Assembly (NCBI GenBank): GCA_018716965.1 | Contig: DVJF01000067.1 | Span: 1 to 35,376 of the forward strand | DNA: 35,376 nt | Direction of reading: 5' to 3' | DNA from: Candidatus Caccenecus avistercoris | GTDB taxonomy: Bacteria > Bacillota_I > Bacilli_A > RF39 > UBA660 | Shown: positions 1-8,601 of the stretch, piece by piece | Numbering within the stretch: position 1 is the first letter of the stretch | Layout: each line of letters starts with the position of its first letter | Notes under the pieces: model-generated | What the model saw: only the letters and a program-made list of their open reading frames with translations | Told to the model about the DNA's origin: nothing | Database searches by the model: none | Made by a program: the position numbers and the translations under genes

Positions 1-526
1 TTCTATCATTTGTTGATAGATTTATATCAAGATTTTCATCTTAATATCTTTTTCATCTAGTGTTACTAATTTTCCATAAAACTTTTCACACTATCTATCA
101 GGTAGTTTAAACTACTAACAAAAATGAAGCAGGCGCTTACCAACTGAATAACAATTATTTATTATGAATGACAATACTTAAAAAAGCAAGAAAAAGAGTT
201 CGACATAGTTCGACGACTTATGACATCTGTGTCGTAAAATAAAAAATTATCTATTTATTAAGGTGTTTAGAACTATCAAGTTAACTCACATAATCTCTTA
301 ATTCTTTTAATTTCATCTATTTAAATTGGCGAAATGGCAAATTTTTTTGTTCTAGCTTAACTTATAATTTAAATACATTTAGAAAACTCATCATATAACT
401 GATTATGAAGACTAGCTCATGAAAGATTGCTACCTTTTTATTTGCTAAAAGGCAATAAAAAAGCTAAAAATAAAAAAAGATAGTTTTTTTTGAAATTTAT
501 AGTATAATTAAATGAGAGGTGAGTTT
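1..526. other. Non-coding stretch upstream of murG
   Basis: No open reading frame with a credible start and ribosome binding site is seen on either strand. Contents: a possible decayed tRNA 5' half on the minus strand near 127-153; a short direct repeat of GTTCGAC near 199-215; an imperfect 8-bp inverted repeat (219-226 with 231-238, loop TCTG, one G-T wobble); and, at 17-90 on the minus strand, a short coding-looking frame interrupted by a stop. The stretch looks like the scar of lost genes or of an integration event. In Bacillus the genes upstream of murG would be spoVE, murD and mraY; none is present here. Confidence 0.5.
503..523 (+). promoter_or_regulatory. -10 box and ribosome binding site of murG
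   Basis: A perfect TATAAT at 503-508 precedes a GAGGTGAG ribosome binding site (516-523) and the murG ATG at 527. No good -35 box lies 16-18 bases upstream. The leader would be very short, so the -10 and the ribosome binding site are almost adjacent. Confidence 0.5.
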
Positions 527-1606
527 ATGAAAGTTGTTGTTAGTGCTGGAGGAACCGGTGGACATATATATCCAGCTTTAGCGATACTAGAAAAACTTAA
601 GAAAGAAGTAGGGAATTTAGAAGTCTTATATATTGGTACAAAAAATCGTATGGAAAGTGAAATTATTCCTAAAAGAGGAATAGAATATGTTGGTCTAGAT
701 ATTTATGGATTTTCTAAAAATATTTTTAGAGATATTAAAAATATTTATTTAGTATCATCTAGTTATCATAAATGTTTAAAATTATTAAAAGAGTTTAAGC
801 CTGATATTGTTTTAGGTTTTGGTGGATATGTAACGTATCCAGTATTAAAAGCGGCTAAAAAATTAAATATCAAAACTTTTTTACATGAACAAAATAGTGT
901 TGTTGGAAAAACCAATAAATTATTATCGAAAGATATCGATTTAGTAGCAGTATCTTTCCTAAGTACCATGAGTAAATTTCCAAAAGCCAAAAAAGTGATT
1001 TATTCTGGAAATCCATGTGGAGAGCATGCCTTAACTACTAAACCTATTAAAAAAAGTGATATAGGTCTTGATAACAAGAAAAAATTAGTTATCGTAGTAG
1101 CGGGTTCTTTGGGAAGTAGTACTGTTAATGAAAAACTAAAAGAATTTTTAAGATTAAGTAAAAAAAGTGATTATCAAGTATTATATATTACTGGTAAATC
1201 GCATTATGAAGAATTTAAGAAAAATACTCGTTTTGGAAGCAATATAAAAGTACTACCATATTTAGATAATTTAGCAGGATTAATGTGCAATTGTGATTTA
1301 ATTGTAACTCGTGCTGGAGCATCAACTATGAGTGAAATTCTAGCTTTAAATTTACCTGCTATTTTCATTCCAAGTCCCTATGTTGCGGGTAACCATCAGT
1401 ATTATAATGCCTTAGAAATTGTTAAAAATAATGCCGGCTTAATGATTGAAGAAGATAAGTTAAATGGCGAAGTCTTATTTAATATGGTTACAGAACTTCT
1501 AAATGATAAACAAAAATATGAAATCATGAAAATGAATTTACGAAATCTAGGTAAGACAGATAGTAGTAAAATAATTGTTGATGAAATAAAGGAGCTAATA
1601 AAATGA
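527..1606 (+). CDS. murG: UDP-GlcNAc:lipid I N-acetylglucosaminyltransferase MurG
   Basis: MurG transfers GlcNAc from UDP-GlcNAc to undecaprenyl-pyrophosphoryl-MurNAc-pentapeptide (lipid I) to make lipid II on the cytoplasmic face of the membrane. Visible family marks: the first glycine loop GGTGGH at residues 8-13, the second glycine loop GFGGYVTYP near residue 100, HEQNSVVGKTN after it, and the donor-binding RAGASTMSE and NHQYYNA blocks in the C-terminal half. Length is 359 aa, usual for the family (about 355). An upstream in-frame ATG at 512 would add five residues, but the GAGGTGAG ribosome binding site fits only the ATG at 527. The stop overlaps the murB start as ATGA, so the two are probably translationally coupled. 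The order murG-murB-divIB is that of the Bacillus dcw cluster. Confidence 0.97.
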   Translation: MKVVVSAGGTGGHIYPALAILEKLKKEVGNLEVLYIGTKNRMESEIIPKRGIEYVGLDIYGFSKNIFRDIKNIYLVSSSYHKCLKLLKEFKPDIVLGFGGYVTYPVLKAAKKLNIKTFLHEQNSVVGKTNKLLSKDIDLVAVSFLSTMSKFPKAKKVIYSGNPCGEHALTTKPIKKSDIGLDNKKKLVIVVAGSLGSSTVNEKLKEFLRLSKKSDYQVLYITGKSHYEEFKKNTRFGSNIKVLPYLDNLAGLMCNCDLIVTRAGASTMSEILALNLPAIFIPSPYVAGNHQYYNALEIVKNNAGLMIEEDKLNGEVLFNMVTELLNDKQKYEIMKMNLRNLGKTDSSKIIVDEIKELIK

Positions 1607-2481
1607 ACGAAATAACAGGAATAAGCATAACTTATGATGCTTCTCTAAAAAATCTAAATACTTACAAGATTGACAGTACAGCTAAATATTTAATAGAAGT
1701 ACAAACACTTGAAGGATTAATTAGTATTTTAAATTATTTAAATGAGCATAACATCAAACACTTTATTTTAGGCGCAGGCTCTAATATTGTTATTGATGAT
1801 TATTTTGATGGTGCCATAATAAAATTAAATGGCTTAAACAAAATAGAAGTAAAAGATAATATCATAACTTGCGAAGCGGGAGCTATGATGGGAGCCCTAT
1901 CTTGTGCCTCTATGGATCATAATTTAACTGGTCTTGAATGGGCTATAAATATTCCAGGAACCATTGGCGGAAGTATTGTTGGTAATGCTGGAGCATATAA
2001 AAAGGAAATATTTGATTCCCTAGTAGAAATTAAAGTCTTAGATGAAAATTTACAAATAAAAGAGATTAAAAAAGAAGAAATCAAACATTCTTATCGTCAT
2101 ACGGATTTAAAAGAAAAACCATGGATTGTACTTGAGGCAACATTTAAGTTAGAAAAAGGAAATAAAGAAGAATCTCTAGCTTTAGTCCGTGATCGTAAAG
2201 AGCGTAGATTAGCTACTCAACCACTTGATATGCCATCCGCTGGAAGTGTCTTCCGTAATCCCGAAAATGATCATGCTGGAAGATTAATTGAAGCTGCGGG
2301 TCTAAAGGGTAAGAAAATAGGGGGAGCTATGGTTTCCGAAAAACATGCCAATTTTATTGTAAATACCGGTGATGCTACTAGTAATGATATTAAAAATTTG
2401 ATAAAATTAGTGCATACGCAAGTAAAAGAAAAATTTAATGTAGATTTAGTTTTAGAACAAGAAATAATTGATTGGAAGTAA
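1603..2481 (+). CDS. murB: UDP-N-acetylenolpyruvoylglucosamine reductase MurB
   Basis: FAD enzyme that reduces UDP-GlcNAc-enolpyruvate to UDP-MurNAc with NADPH, the second committed step of peptidoglycan synthesis, in the cytosol. The FAD-binding half shows LGAGSNIV near residue 56 and the glycine-rich IPGTIGGSIVGNAGAY near residue 120. The catalytic serine sits in AGSVFRNP, the C-terminal domain continues with GGAMVSEKHANF, and the C-terminal LEQEII holds the usual glutamate. Length is 292 aa, fitting the shorter type II MurB of Gram-positives. The start is set by AAAGGAG at 1588-1594 and the ATGA overlap with murG. Confidence 0.96.
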   Translation: MNEITGISITYDASLKNLNTYKIDSTAKYLIEVQTLEGLISILNYLNEHNIKHFILGAGSNIVIDDYFDGAIIKLNGLNKIEVKDNIITCEAGAMMGALSCASMDHNLTGLEWAINIPGTIGGSIVGNAGAYKKEIFDSLVEIKVLDENLQIKEIKKEEIKHSYRHTDLKEKPWIVLEATFKLEKGNKEESLALVRDRKERRLATQPLDMPSAGSVFRNPENDHAGRLIEAAGLKGKKIGGAMVSEKHANFIVNTGDATSNDIKNLIKLVHTQVKEKFNVDLVLEQEIIDWK

Positions 2482-2483
2482 AT

Positions 2484-3251
2484 ATGGAGAAAGTAAAAAG
2501 GGTAAAAAAACGCAAACTAAACTGGAAACGTATTTTAATATTGCTATTAATTCTCTATTTAATAGCAATGCTTTTATATACCTTTTTTACTATGCCCATT
2601 AAAAATATTTATATCAAAGGAACTAATCTACTAACCGATAACGATATAATTGAAGTAGCTAATCTAAAAGATTATCCAGCTATCTTTAAAATCAGTAAAT
2701 CAAAATTAAAAAAAGAAATAAGTTCGTTAGAGTTAGTAGAAGATGTAGATATTAAAAAAACAATAACGGGTAAATTAACGATTACTATTACCGAAGCAAG
2801 GCCATTATTTTTTAATCGAACGACTAATAAAGTAGTTTTAAGTAATAATAAAGAAGTAGAGAATAATAACTATTTAGGCATACCTACTTTAATCAATCGT
2901 GTTCCAACTGATATCTTAAGTGATTTCATAACAGCTCTAAGTGAAATAGATCACGATATTATTAAAATGATTAACGAAATAGAATATGATCCCAATATTA
3001 GCAATGATATTACCATTGATGAGTATCGTTTCTTACTTAGAATGAACGATTCTAATCACGTCTATGTCAATATCATTAATATGGAACGTTTAAATGATTA
3101 TGAAAGTGTTTTCGCAACCATTGGAGATTTGCGAGGAACCGTTTATTTAGATAGTTACAATGCCGATAATATTATCTTTGAAGCATTTGGCAGCGATACG
3201 GAAGAAGAAACTAATACAGGGGGTGAAATAAAAGATGAAACCGAAAATTAA
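2484..3251 (+). CDS. divIB: Cell division protein DivIB/FtsQ
   Basis: Bitopic division protein that links FtsL/DivIC to the septal peptidoglycan machinery. A basic cytoplasmic N-terminus (about residues 1-16) is followed by one membrane segment (about 17-37). A POTRA-type domain begins at PIKNIYIKGTNLLTDNDI and runs to about residue 110, then a beta domain, and an acidic, Glu/Thr-rich C-terminal tail. Length is 255 aa, near that of DivIB (about 260). The ATG at 2484 was chosen over an in-frame TTG at 2472 because GGAAG at 2474-2478 gives normal spacing to the ATG. It lies directly after murB, as in Bacillus, and its 3' end overlaps queH by 17 bases. ftsA and ftsZ do not follow, so the dcw cluster is broken here. 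Confidence 0.88.
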   Translation: MEKVKRVKKRKLNWKRILILLLILYLIAMLLYTFFTMPIKNIYIKGTNLLTDNDIIEVANLKDYPAIFKISKSKLKKEISSLELVEDVDIKKTITGKLTITITEARPLFFNRTTNKVVLSNNKEVENNNYLGIPTLINRVPTDILSDFITALSEIDHDIIKMINEIEYDPNISNDITIDEYRFLLRMNDSNHVYVNIINMERLNDYESVFATIGDLRGTVYLDSYNADNIIFEAFGSDTEEETNTGGEIKDETEN

Positions 3252-3834
3252 TTATCAAAAAAAATTAGAAGAATTAGTAAGTACTTTTACTAGTAAGCCT
3301 AAGCTTTTATTACATAGTTGCTGTGGACCATGTTCGACAGAGGTCATTGATTTTCTAAAAGATTATTTTGAAATAACCGTCTTTTATTATAATCCTAATA
3401 TTGAGCCAGTGGAAGAATATCTACATCGCAAAACAGAACAAATAAGATTTTTAAAAGAATACAAGGAAGCTGAGGTAGACTTTTTAGATTGTGATTATGA
3501 TAATTCCTCTTTTAAAGAAATAGCTAAAGGTCTAGAACACGAAAAAGAAGGCGGCGCTAGATGTAATAAATGTTTCTATCTAAGAATGTATGAAACAGCT
3601 AAGAAAGCCAAAGACTTAGGTTTTGCTTATTTTGGAACTACTCTTACAGTAAGTCCTCATAAAAATAGTATGATAATTAACGAAATAGGGGAACATATCA
3701 GTGGGTATTTAAAAATAAGTTATATATACGGTGATTTTAAAAAGAATGATGGTTATAAAAAAAGTATTGAATTTAGTAAAATCTACAATTTATATCGTCA
3801 AGATTATTGTGGATGTTTGTACGGAAAGGAGTAA
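3235..3834 (+). CDS. queH: Epoxyqueuosine reductase QueH
   Basis: QueH reduces epoxyqueuosine to queuosine at position 34 of tRNAs with GUN anticodons (Asp, Asn, His, Tyr); it is the non-homologous replacement of QueG. The sequence shows the cysteine pattern expected for its metal sites: HSCCGPCS near residue 28, GGARCNKCF near residue 115, and a C-terminal QDYCGC. Length is 199 aa, typical. The start lies inside the end of divIB behind a GGGGGTG ribosome binding site, so translation is probably coupled. Placement in a division operon is probably for convenience of expression. A queuosine-salvage gene (16839-17774) occurs about 13 kb away. The tRNA-Asp(GUC) gene at 32555-32631 would yield a substrate. 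Confidence 0.93.
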   Translation: MKPKINYQKKLEELVSTFTSKPKLLLHSCCGPCSTEVIDFLKDYFEITVFYYNPNIEPVEEYLHRKTEQIRFLKEYKEAEVDFLDCDYDNSSFKEIAKGLEHEKEGGARCNKCFYLRMYETAKKAKDLGFAYFGTTLTVSPHKNSMIINEIGEHISGYLKISYIYGDFKKNDGYKKSIEFSKIYNLYRQDYCGCLYGKE

Positions 3835-3837
3835 TAT

Positions 3838-4338
3838 ATGGATTTAGAAAAATATATAATAATAGTTACATTTATACCCTGGATTTTAATTGCCATAGTA
3901 AGTACTATTAATAATTTAAATAATGAACATTATCGAACTTTTTCATTAAAATATTTAGGTAAAAATATATTTAAAATATTTCGTTTAGACACTTTATTAT
4001 TAATTTTATGTTTTTGGTATTTTGCGTCTTTTGACAGAGAATTTGTTGATAAATATTTATTTGCTATCATGTGTTTATATTTATTTGTTAATTTCTTTTA
4101 TGAGAAAAAAAATCCTATTAAAAAGGAATTTTTTAAAGAGCATATTATAGAATTAATATTATTAATTGTAATGATGGCTATTCCATTTATTTACTACCAT
4201 AATACTGATAACTTAAATTTCACTTATAAACTAATGCTTTTATATTTATTCTTTGAGTACATAATTATTTTAGCAGTAAGTTTAATAGCAACATTAATAA
4301 AAAAAATAGGCAAAAGAAAAGGTCATACTAGCAAGTAG
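3838..4338 (+). CDS. Small integral membrane protein, unknown function
   Basis: I do not recognise this 166-aa protein. It is very hydrophobic, with about five predicted membrane segments (roughly residues 5-23, 52-66, 72-87, 103-120 and 132-153), a short lysine-rich loop around residue 90, and a basic C-terminus. The ribosome binding site GGAAAGGAG overlaps the end of queH, and only three bases separate the genes, so it is the last gene of the murG operon. Its final codons form the 5' arm of the transcription terminator at 4317-4346. No catalytic motif is visible. Its role cannot be told from context, since its neighbours are a tRNA-modification gene and wall genes. Confidence 0.75.
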   Translation: MDLEKYIIIVTFIPWILIAIVSTINNLNNEHYRTFSLKYLGKNIFKIFRLDTLLLILCFWYFASFDREFVDKYLFAIMCLYLFVNFFYEKKNPIKKEFFKEHIIELILLIVMMAIPFIYYHNTDNLNFTYKLMLLYLFFEYIIILAVSLIATLIKKIGKRKGHTSK

Positions 4339-4346
4339 GCCTTTTT
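4317..4346. terminator. Bidirectional intrinsic terminator
   Basis: AAAAGGTC (4317-4324) pairs with GGCCTTTT (4338-4345) with one G-U wobble. An inner TACT/AGTA stem extends the hairpin. T5 follows on the plus strand and an A-run precedes it, so it can serve both the murG operon and the convergent ATPase gene. The stop codon of the 3838 gene lies inside the hairpin. Confidence 0.85.
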
Positions 4347-5558
4347 CTATACTTCCAATTCTTCATCACTTTCAATATCAACAGTTTTCATAATTTCTTC
4401 CATACTAGTTAATCCTTCAACAGCTTTAGTTAGTCCATCTTCAAACATAGTCGTAATATCTTCTTTCGCATGATAAACGAGTTCTTTTAATTCTTTTCTT
4501 GAGGCATTAGTAGTAATAGCTTCCCTGATATCCTCATTAATAGATAACACTTCATGAATAGCAATTCGACCCATATATCCATGATTACAATACTTGCAAC
4601 CAACAGGTGTATAAACCTCATTTACTAAAACTCCTAAATGCTTTTTAATAAGCTTTTTTTCATAAGGAGTAGTGGGTCTAGTTCCTCGACATTTAGGGCA
4701 TAATTTTTTAACTAATTTTTGAGAAACTATCCCTGTTAAAGCACTACCAAGTAAATAACGTTCCACTTCCATATCAATTAATCTTTCGATAGTCGTTAAG
4801 GAATTATTGGTGTGAACCGTAGATAATACAAGATGCCCCGTAATACTAGCTCGAACTGCAATTCTAGCCGTTTCATTATCTCTTATTTCTCCAACCATAA
4901 TAATATCTGGATCCTGTCTTAATATACTTCGTAAAGTATAGGAAAAAGTACGTCCAATATCACTTAATACTTGAACTTGATTAATATTTTGTATTTTCAT
5001 TTCGACTGGATCTTCAACCGTAATAATATTTCGCTCTTTTGTATTTAATTTTTGAAGTAGAGCATAAACTGTAGTCGACTTACCAGTACCAGTAGCACCA
5101 GTAACTAAAATAAGACCATTAGGTTTTTGGATCATTTCTGAAAGTCTTTTTAAGTTTGTCTCACTGAACCCCAAATTTTCTAAACCATTTAAACTCATAC
5201 TATAATCTAAAATACGAATAACCATTTTTTCGCCATTAACACAAGGAAGAGAAGAAACACGAAGATCGATTGCTACTTCTTGAATAACATTTTTAATCGC
5301 TCCATCTTGAGGCATTCTCGTCTCTGTAATATTCATACCACTAATAATCTTAATTCTAGTTACAACATTTTTCTGAAGTATCTTTGGAATTTTGGCATAA
5401 TCTTGTAATTCCCCATCTATACGAATACGAACCATTAAACAATCATCCAGTGGATCAAAATGAATATCACTAGCTTCTCTTTTTATAGCATCTATAATAA
5501 TATCATTAACTATTTCGACAATACTAACACGTTCAAAATCAAAAGTTCTCAAATACAT
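4347..5558 (-). CDS. GspE/PilB-type secretion or pilus assembly ATPase
   Basis: Hexameric ATPase of the type II secretion/type IV pilus/ComGA class, which powers pilin polymerisation at the inner face of the membrane. Visible: an N-terminal SDIHFDP block near residue 31, Walker A GATGTGKST near residues 155-163, the Asp box, Walker B with DPDIIMVGEIRD, the His box HLVLSTVHTN, and a four-cysteine zinc motif CPKC...CKYC in the C-terminal part. The MshEN N-terminal domain of long GspE/PilB proteins is missing, so the length (403 aa) is nearer ComGA (about 356). No pilin, GspF/ComGB or prepilin peptidase gene is nearby. The start is uncertain: GTG at 5561, ATG at 5558 and TTG at 5552 are in frame, and AGGTGA has the best spacing to the TTG. 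Confidence 0.85.
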   Translation of the reverse strand: MYLRTFDFERVSIVEIVNDIIIDAIKREASDIHFDPLDDCLMVRIRIDGELQDYAKIPKILQKNVVTRIKIISGMNITETRMPQDGAIKNVIQEVAIDLRVSSLPCVNGEKMVIRILDYSMSLNGLENLGFSETNLKRLSEMIQKPNGLILVTGATGTGKSTTVYALLQKLNTKERNIITVEDPVEMKIQNINQVQVLSDIGRTFSYTLRSILRQDPDIIMVGEIRDNETARIAVRASITGHLVLSTVHTNNSLTTIERLIDMEVERYLLGSALTGIVSQKLVKKLCPKCRGTRPTTPYEKKLIKKHLGVLVNEVYTPVGCKYCNHGYMGRIAIHEVLSINEDIREAITTNASRKELKELVYHAKEDITTMFEDGLTKAVEGLTSMEEIMKTVDIESDEELEV

Positions 5559-5651
5559 CACCTATTCTAAAATAATTATACACTAAAAGAGATTGGATAA
5601 CAAGGAAATTAAAATATTAACTAAAAAAATAATAACAATAATTTAGAAATA

Positions 5652-5660
5652 TGCTATAAT
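5652..5660 (+). promoter_or_regulatory. Extended -10 promoter of the transglutaminase-like gene
   Basis: TGCTATAAT matches the extended -10 consensus TGnTATAAT and lies 24 bases before the ATG at 5685. No clear -35 is seen, which is common with an extended -10. Confidence 0.6.
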
Positions 5661-5684
5661 ATAAAAAAGAAAATTTGAAGTTAT

Positions 5685-7309
5685 ATGTCAAAAAGGAAAA
5701 AAATAATAATCTATAGTGTAATTGGATTAATCTTTTTAAGTGTAATTATCTTTATTCTTTTTTCTCATTTTATAATAAAAAAAGAGCTTACTTTCAATGG
5801 TTTTCACTTTAAAGAAGTAACAGAATTAAATTATAATGCTTATGATTTAAGTGCTTTTGTAGAAGAAGTAACTTGTGAAGAAAAATGTTTATTTAACAAA
5901 GAAGAATTAGACTATTCTATTTCTAATATCGAAACTTTAGGGACCAAAGAAATTACTGTAAAGATAACTTATCAAGGAAAAGTTTATGAAAAAACTTATG
6001 AAGTAGAAGTAATAGACAAACTATCACCAGTGATTACTTTATCAAATGAAGAAATAGAAATTTTAAAAAACAGCGATTTTGATTCTAAAGCATACATTAC
6101 GGAAGTAACAGATAATTATAATGATTTAACAATTAACGATGTAGAAATAGAAAGTAAAGTAAATACAAAAGAAATAGGGGATTATACAGTTACTTATACT
6201 CTTATTGACTCTAATAATAATATTGGTACAGCTAGTTTAATTGTTCATGTTGTAGAAAAAATAGAAAAAATGAAAATGATGATGATACCAAACAAGAAAC
6301 AAATAATCCCAATAATAAAAACGATAACAAAACATCAAATAATAATACGAATAATTCTAATAGCACAAATTCTAATTTTAAATCCGTCATTAATAGTGTA
6401 TCCCTATCTCCACTTACAACTAGATATCCCGATTTAGATAATGAAATAACAAGTATTATCTCAAGTGTAACTAATAGTGGCATGTCAAATTATGAATTAT
6501 TACAAGCTATTTATAATTATGTCAAAAATAAACTAAGTTATGGCCAAGTTTCCATAAATATTTCTGATCTTTTAGGTTTAAAAGAGACTTATAGTTATTA
6601 TGAATGGGATGCTTATCAAGTATTAAGATCTTATTATTCACTTCATACCGGTTATGGTGTATGTGACAATTATGCTGCTCTATTTATGATTTTAGCAAGA
6701 CGAATCGGCTTTAATGCTTATGTTGTTGGTGGTTCTGTAAATAAAGTTGGAGGTGGAACGACTGGGCATGCATGGGTCATAATTAAAGCAGGGGGAACAT
6801 ATTATATATTTGACCCTCAAATTGAAGATAGTAAAGGAACAAGCTATGATTATTTTGGTAAAACGGATTCAGAGCTTCCAATTTATCATTATACGTTATC
6901 GACTCATGTGAATAGTTTTAAATATTTTAAAGAAAACCCAAATCAAATTCACCATTTTACTGTTGATTTTAATATAAGTGGTGTCTCAACAGGAACTAAG
7001 TCTTTATCTAGTAATGGTAGTTATAGTGCTTACAATTCAGCTTGGTTTAATATAGGTGATACAGTTACCATTAATTTTAAAGCATCACTATCTCAAAATT
7101 ACACATTAGAAATACTAAAAAATGATCAAGTAATATCAAGTGAATCTTATGATGGATCTAGTAAAACAGTAACTCTTACCTTTGATGAAGCTGGTCAAAT
7201 AAATTATGATATTAAAATAAAAATAAGTAATAGTCGCTACGTACTATATGGTGTTCATAAAACAGTAAAAGAACCAACATCAACAAATACTACTGTAAAT
7301 GAAGCTTGA
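5685..7309 (+). pseudogene. Membrane-anchored transglutaminase-like protein, frameshifted
   Basis: Two frames together make one protein of about 541 aa. Part one (from 5685) has an N-terminal membrane segment (about residues 6-30) and an Ig-like/DUF5011-like module ending in HVVEK. The frame is then lost in the A-runs at 6256-6270. Read in the -1 frame, the sequence continues as an Asn/Asp/Lys/Thr-rich linker and runs without a break into the second part (ATG 6482). That part carries a transglutaminase-like core with Cys in GVCDNYAAL, His in GHAWV and Asp in FDPQ, then a C-terminal beta-rich domain. The membrane anchor, linker and transglutaminase fold suggest an extracytoplasmic protease or cross-linking enzyme; the substrate is unknown. 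One missing A in the run at 6265-6270 explains the break, through assembly error or a real slippage mutation. The call of pseudogene depends on that. Confidence 0.8.
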
Positions 7310-7328
7310 AGGTAAAATCAAGCTTTTT
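7302..7328 (+). terminator. Intrinsic terminator after the transglutaminase-like gene
   Basis: A perfect 8-bp stem AAGCTTGA (7302-7309) with TCAAGCTT (7318-7325), loop AGGTAAAA, and a T-tail to 7328. The stop codon TGA is part of the stem. Confidence 0.9.
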
Positions 7329-7380
7329 CTTTATTTAAAAATATGGGTATTCATGGTAGAATATTGTTGGAGTGATAAAT

Positions 7381-8589
7381 ATGCCTAAAGTATTAATTGA
7401 AAGATTAGATGATTTTGGAAGAGGTATAGCTCACATTAACAATAAAGTTGTTTTTATAGAAAATGCTTTACCAGAAGAAGAAGTGGAAATAAAAATAATA
7501 AATGATAAGAAAAGTTTTAGTGAAGCAAAAGTAGTAAAATATTTAAAATTAAGTAAGAATAGAATAGAAAGCAAATGTCCATACTTTGAAGTTTGTGGAG
7601 GTTGCAATTTACTTCATTTAAGTTATGAAAATACTTTAACATTTAAACAAAGCAAAATAAAAGAATTATTAAAGAAAAATAAGATAAATTATAACAAAGA
7701 AATAGAAATGATTAAAAATGACAATCCTCATTATTACCGCAACAAAGTAAGTTTGAAAATAGAAAATGGGCATTTAGGCTATTATGAAGAAAGTAGTCAT
7801 AAATTGATTGAAATAAAAGAATGTATAACAGCCAAACATTCCATCAATGAAGTAATTAAAAATTACAAATTATTAAATTTAGAAAATGCCAAACTAACGA
7901 TTCGTTCTAATTACAATGATGAAATATTACTTATTATAGAAAGTGAGTCAAAAGAATATAACATAGATCTAGCTGCATTAAAAGAAAAAATAAAACTAGT
8001 AGGAATAGTTTACAATAATATTACCATTTATGGTGAAAACTTCTTTTATGAACGAGTGGGTGGTAAACTATTTAAAGTGTCATTTGATTCTTTCTTTCAA
8101 GTAAATGAGTGTATGACGAATGAATTATTTAATTTAATAAAAAATAATATAGATAAAGATAGTATAGTTCTAGATTTATATAGTGGAGTTGGAACCTTAG
8201 GTATCATCGCTGCTTCTAAATCTAAAGAAGTCTATAGTATGGAAATTATTAAAAATGCTGTTTTAAATGGCATAACCAATGCCAAATTAAATCGAGTAAA
8301 TAACATTAAGTTTATGTTAGGAGATGTATCTAAAACCATTGATAAAATAAACTTTGACTTTGATACATTAATTGTTGATCCCCCAAGAAAAGGACTAGAT
8401 AAAAAAACAAAAGAATTTATTTTAAAACATACTCCTTCTAAAATTATTTATATATCGTGCGACCCAAATACTTTAATGAGAGACTTAAAAGAATTAGAGA
8501 ATGTTTATGAAATAAATGATTTTAAAATCATGGATATGTTTAGCTACACATATCATGTAGAAAGTTTTTGTGTTTTAAAGAAAAAATAA
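7381..8589 (+). CDS. rlmD: 23S rRNA (uracil-C5)-methyltransferase, RlmD/RlmCD-like
   Basis: TrmA-family SAM enzyme that methylates C5 of a uridine in 23S rRNA (U1939, and in Gram-positives sometimes also U747). Domains in order: an N-terminal TRAM-like RNA-binding segment (about residues 3-55), a 4Fe-4S cluster motif CPYFEVCGGC near residue 65 with a later Cys in KECITAK, the SAM-binding DLYSGVGTLG, DPPRKGLD, and the nucleophilic cysteine in YISCDPNT near the C-terminus. Length is 402 aa, slightly short for the family (about 430-460). GGAG at 7369-7372 sets the ATG at 7381; an in-frame GTG at 7372 overlaps that site and is unlikely. Target position cannot be told from sequence alone; TrmFO-like roles are excluded by fold. 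Confidence 0.88.
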   Translation: MPKVLIERLDDFGRGIAHINNKVVFIENALPEEEVEIKIINDKKSFSEAKVVKYLKLSKNRIESKCPYFEVCGGCNLLHLSYENTLTFKQSKIKELLKKNKINYNKEIEMIKNDNPHYYRNKVSLKIENGHLGYYEESSHKLIEIKECITAKHSINEVIKNYKLLNLENAKLTIRSNYNDEILLIIESESKEYNIDLAALKEKIKLVGIVYNNITIYGENFFYERVGGKLFKVSFDSFFQVNECMTNELFNLIKNNIDKDSIVLDLYSGVGTLGIIAASKSKEVYSMEIIKNAVLNGITNAKLNRVNNIKFMLGDVSKTIDKINFDFDTLIVDPPRKGLDKKTKEFILKHTPSKIIYISCDPNTLMRDLKELENVYEINDFKIMDMFSYTYHVESFCVLKKK

Positions 8590-8601
8590 AAGGTGAGAAA
8601 G

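Noticed and set aside
17-90. Minus-strand frame reading GKLVTLDEKDIKM-like residues to a stop
   Set aside because: Looks coding in composition but is cut by an in-frame stop and has no start; too short to assign to any family. Possibly the tail of a lost gene.
435-490. CCTTTT...AAAAGG inverted repeat as a terminator before murG
   Set aside because: Short stem, A-rich rather than T-rich sequence follows on the plus strand, and no gene upstream ends there.
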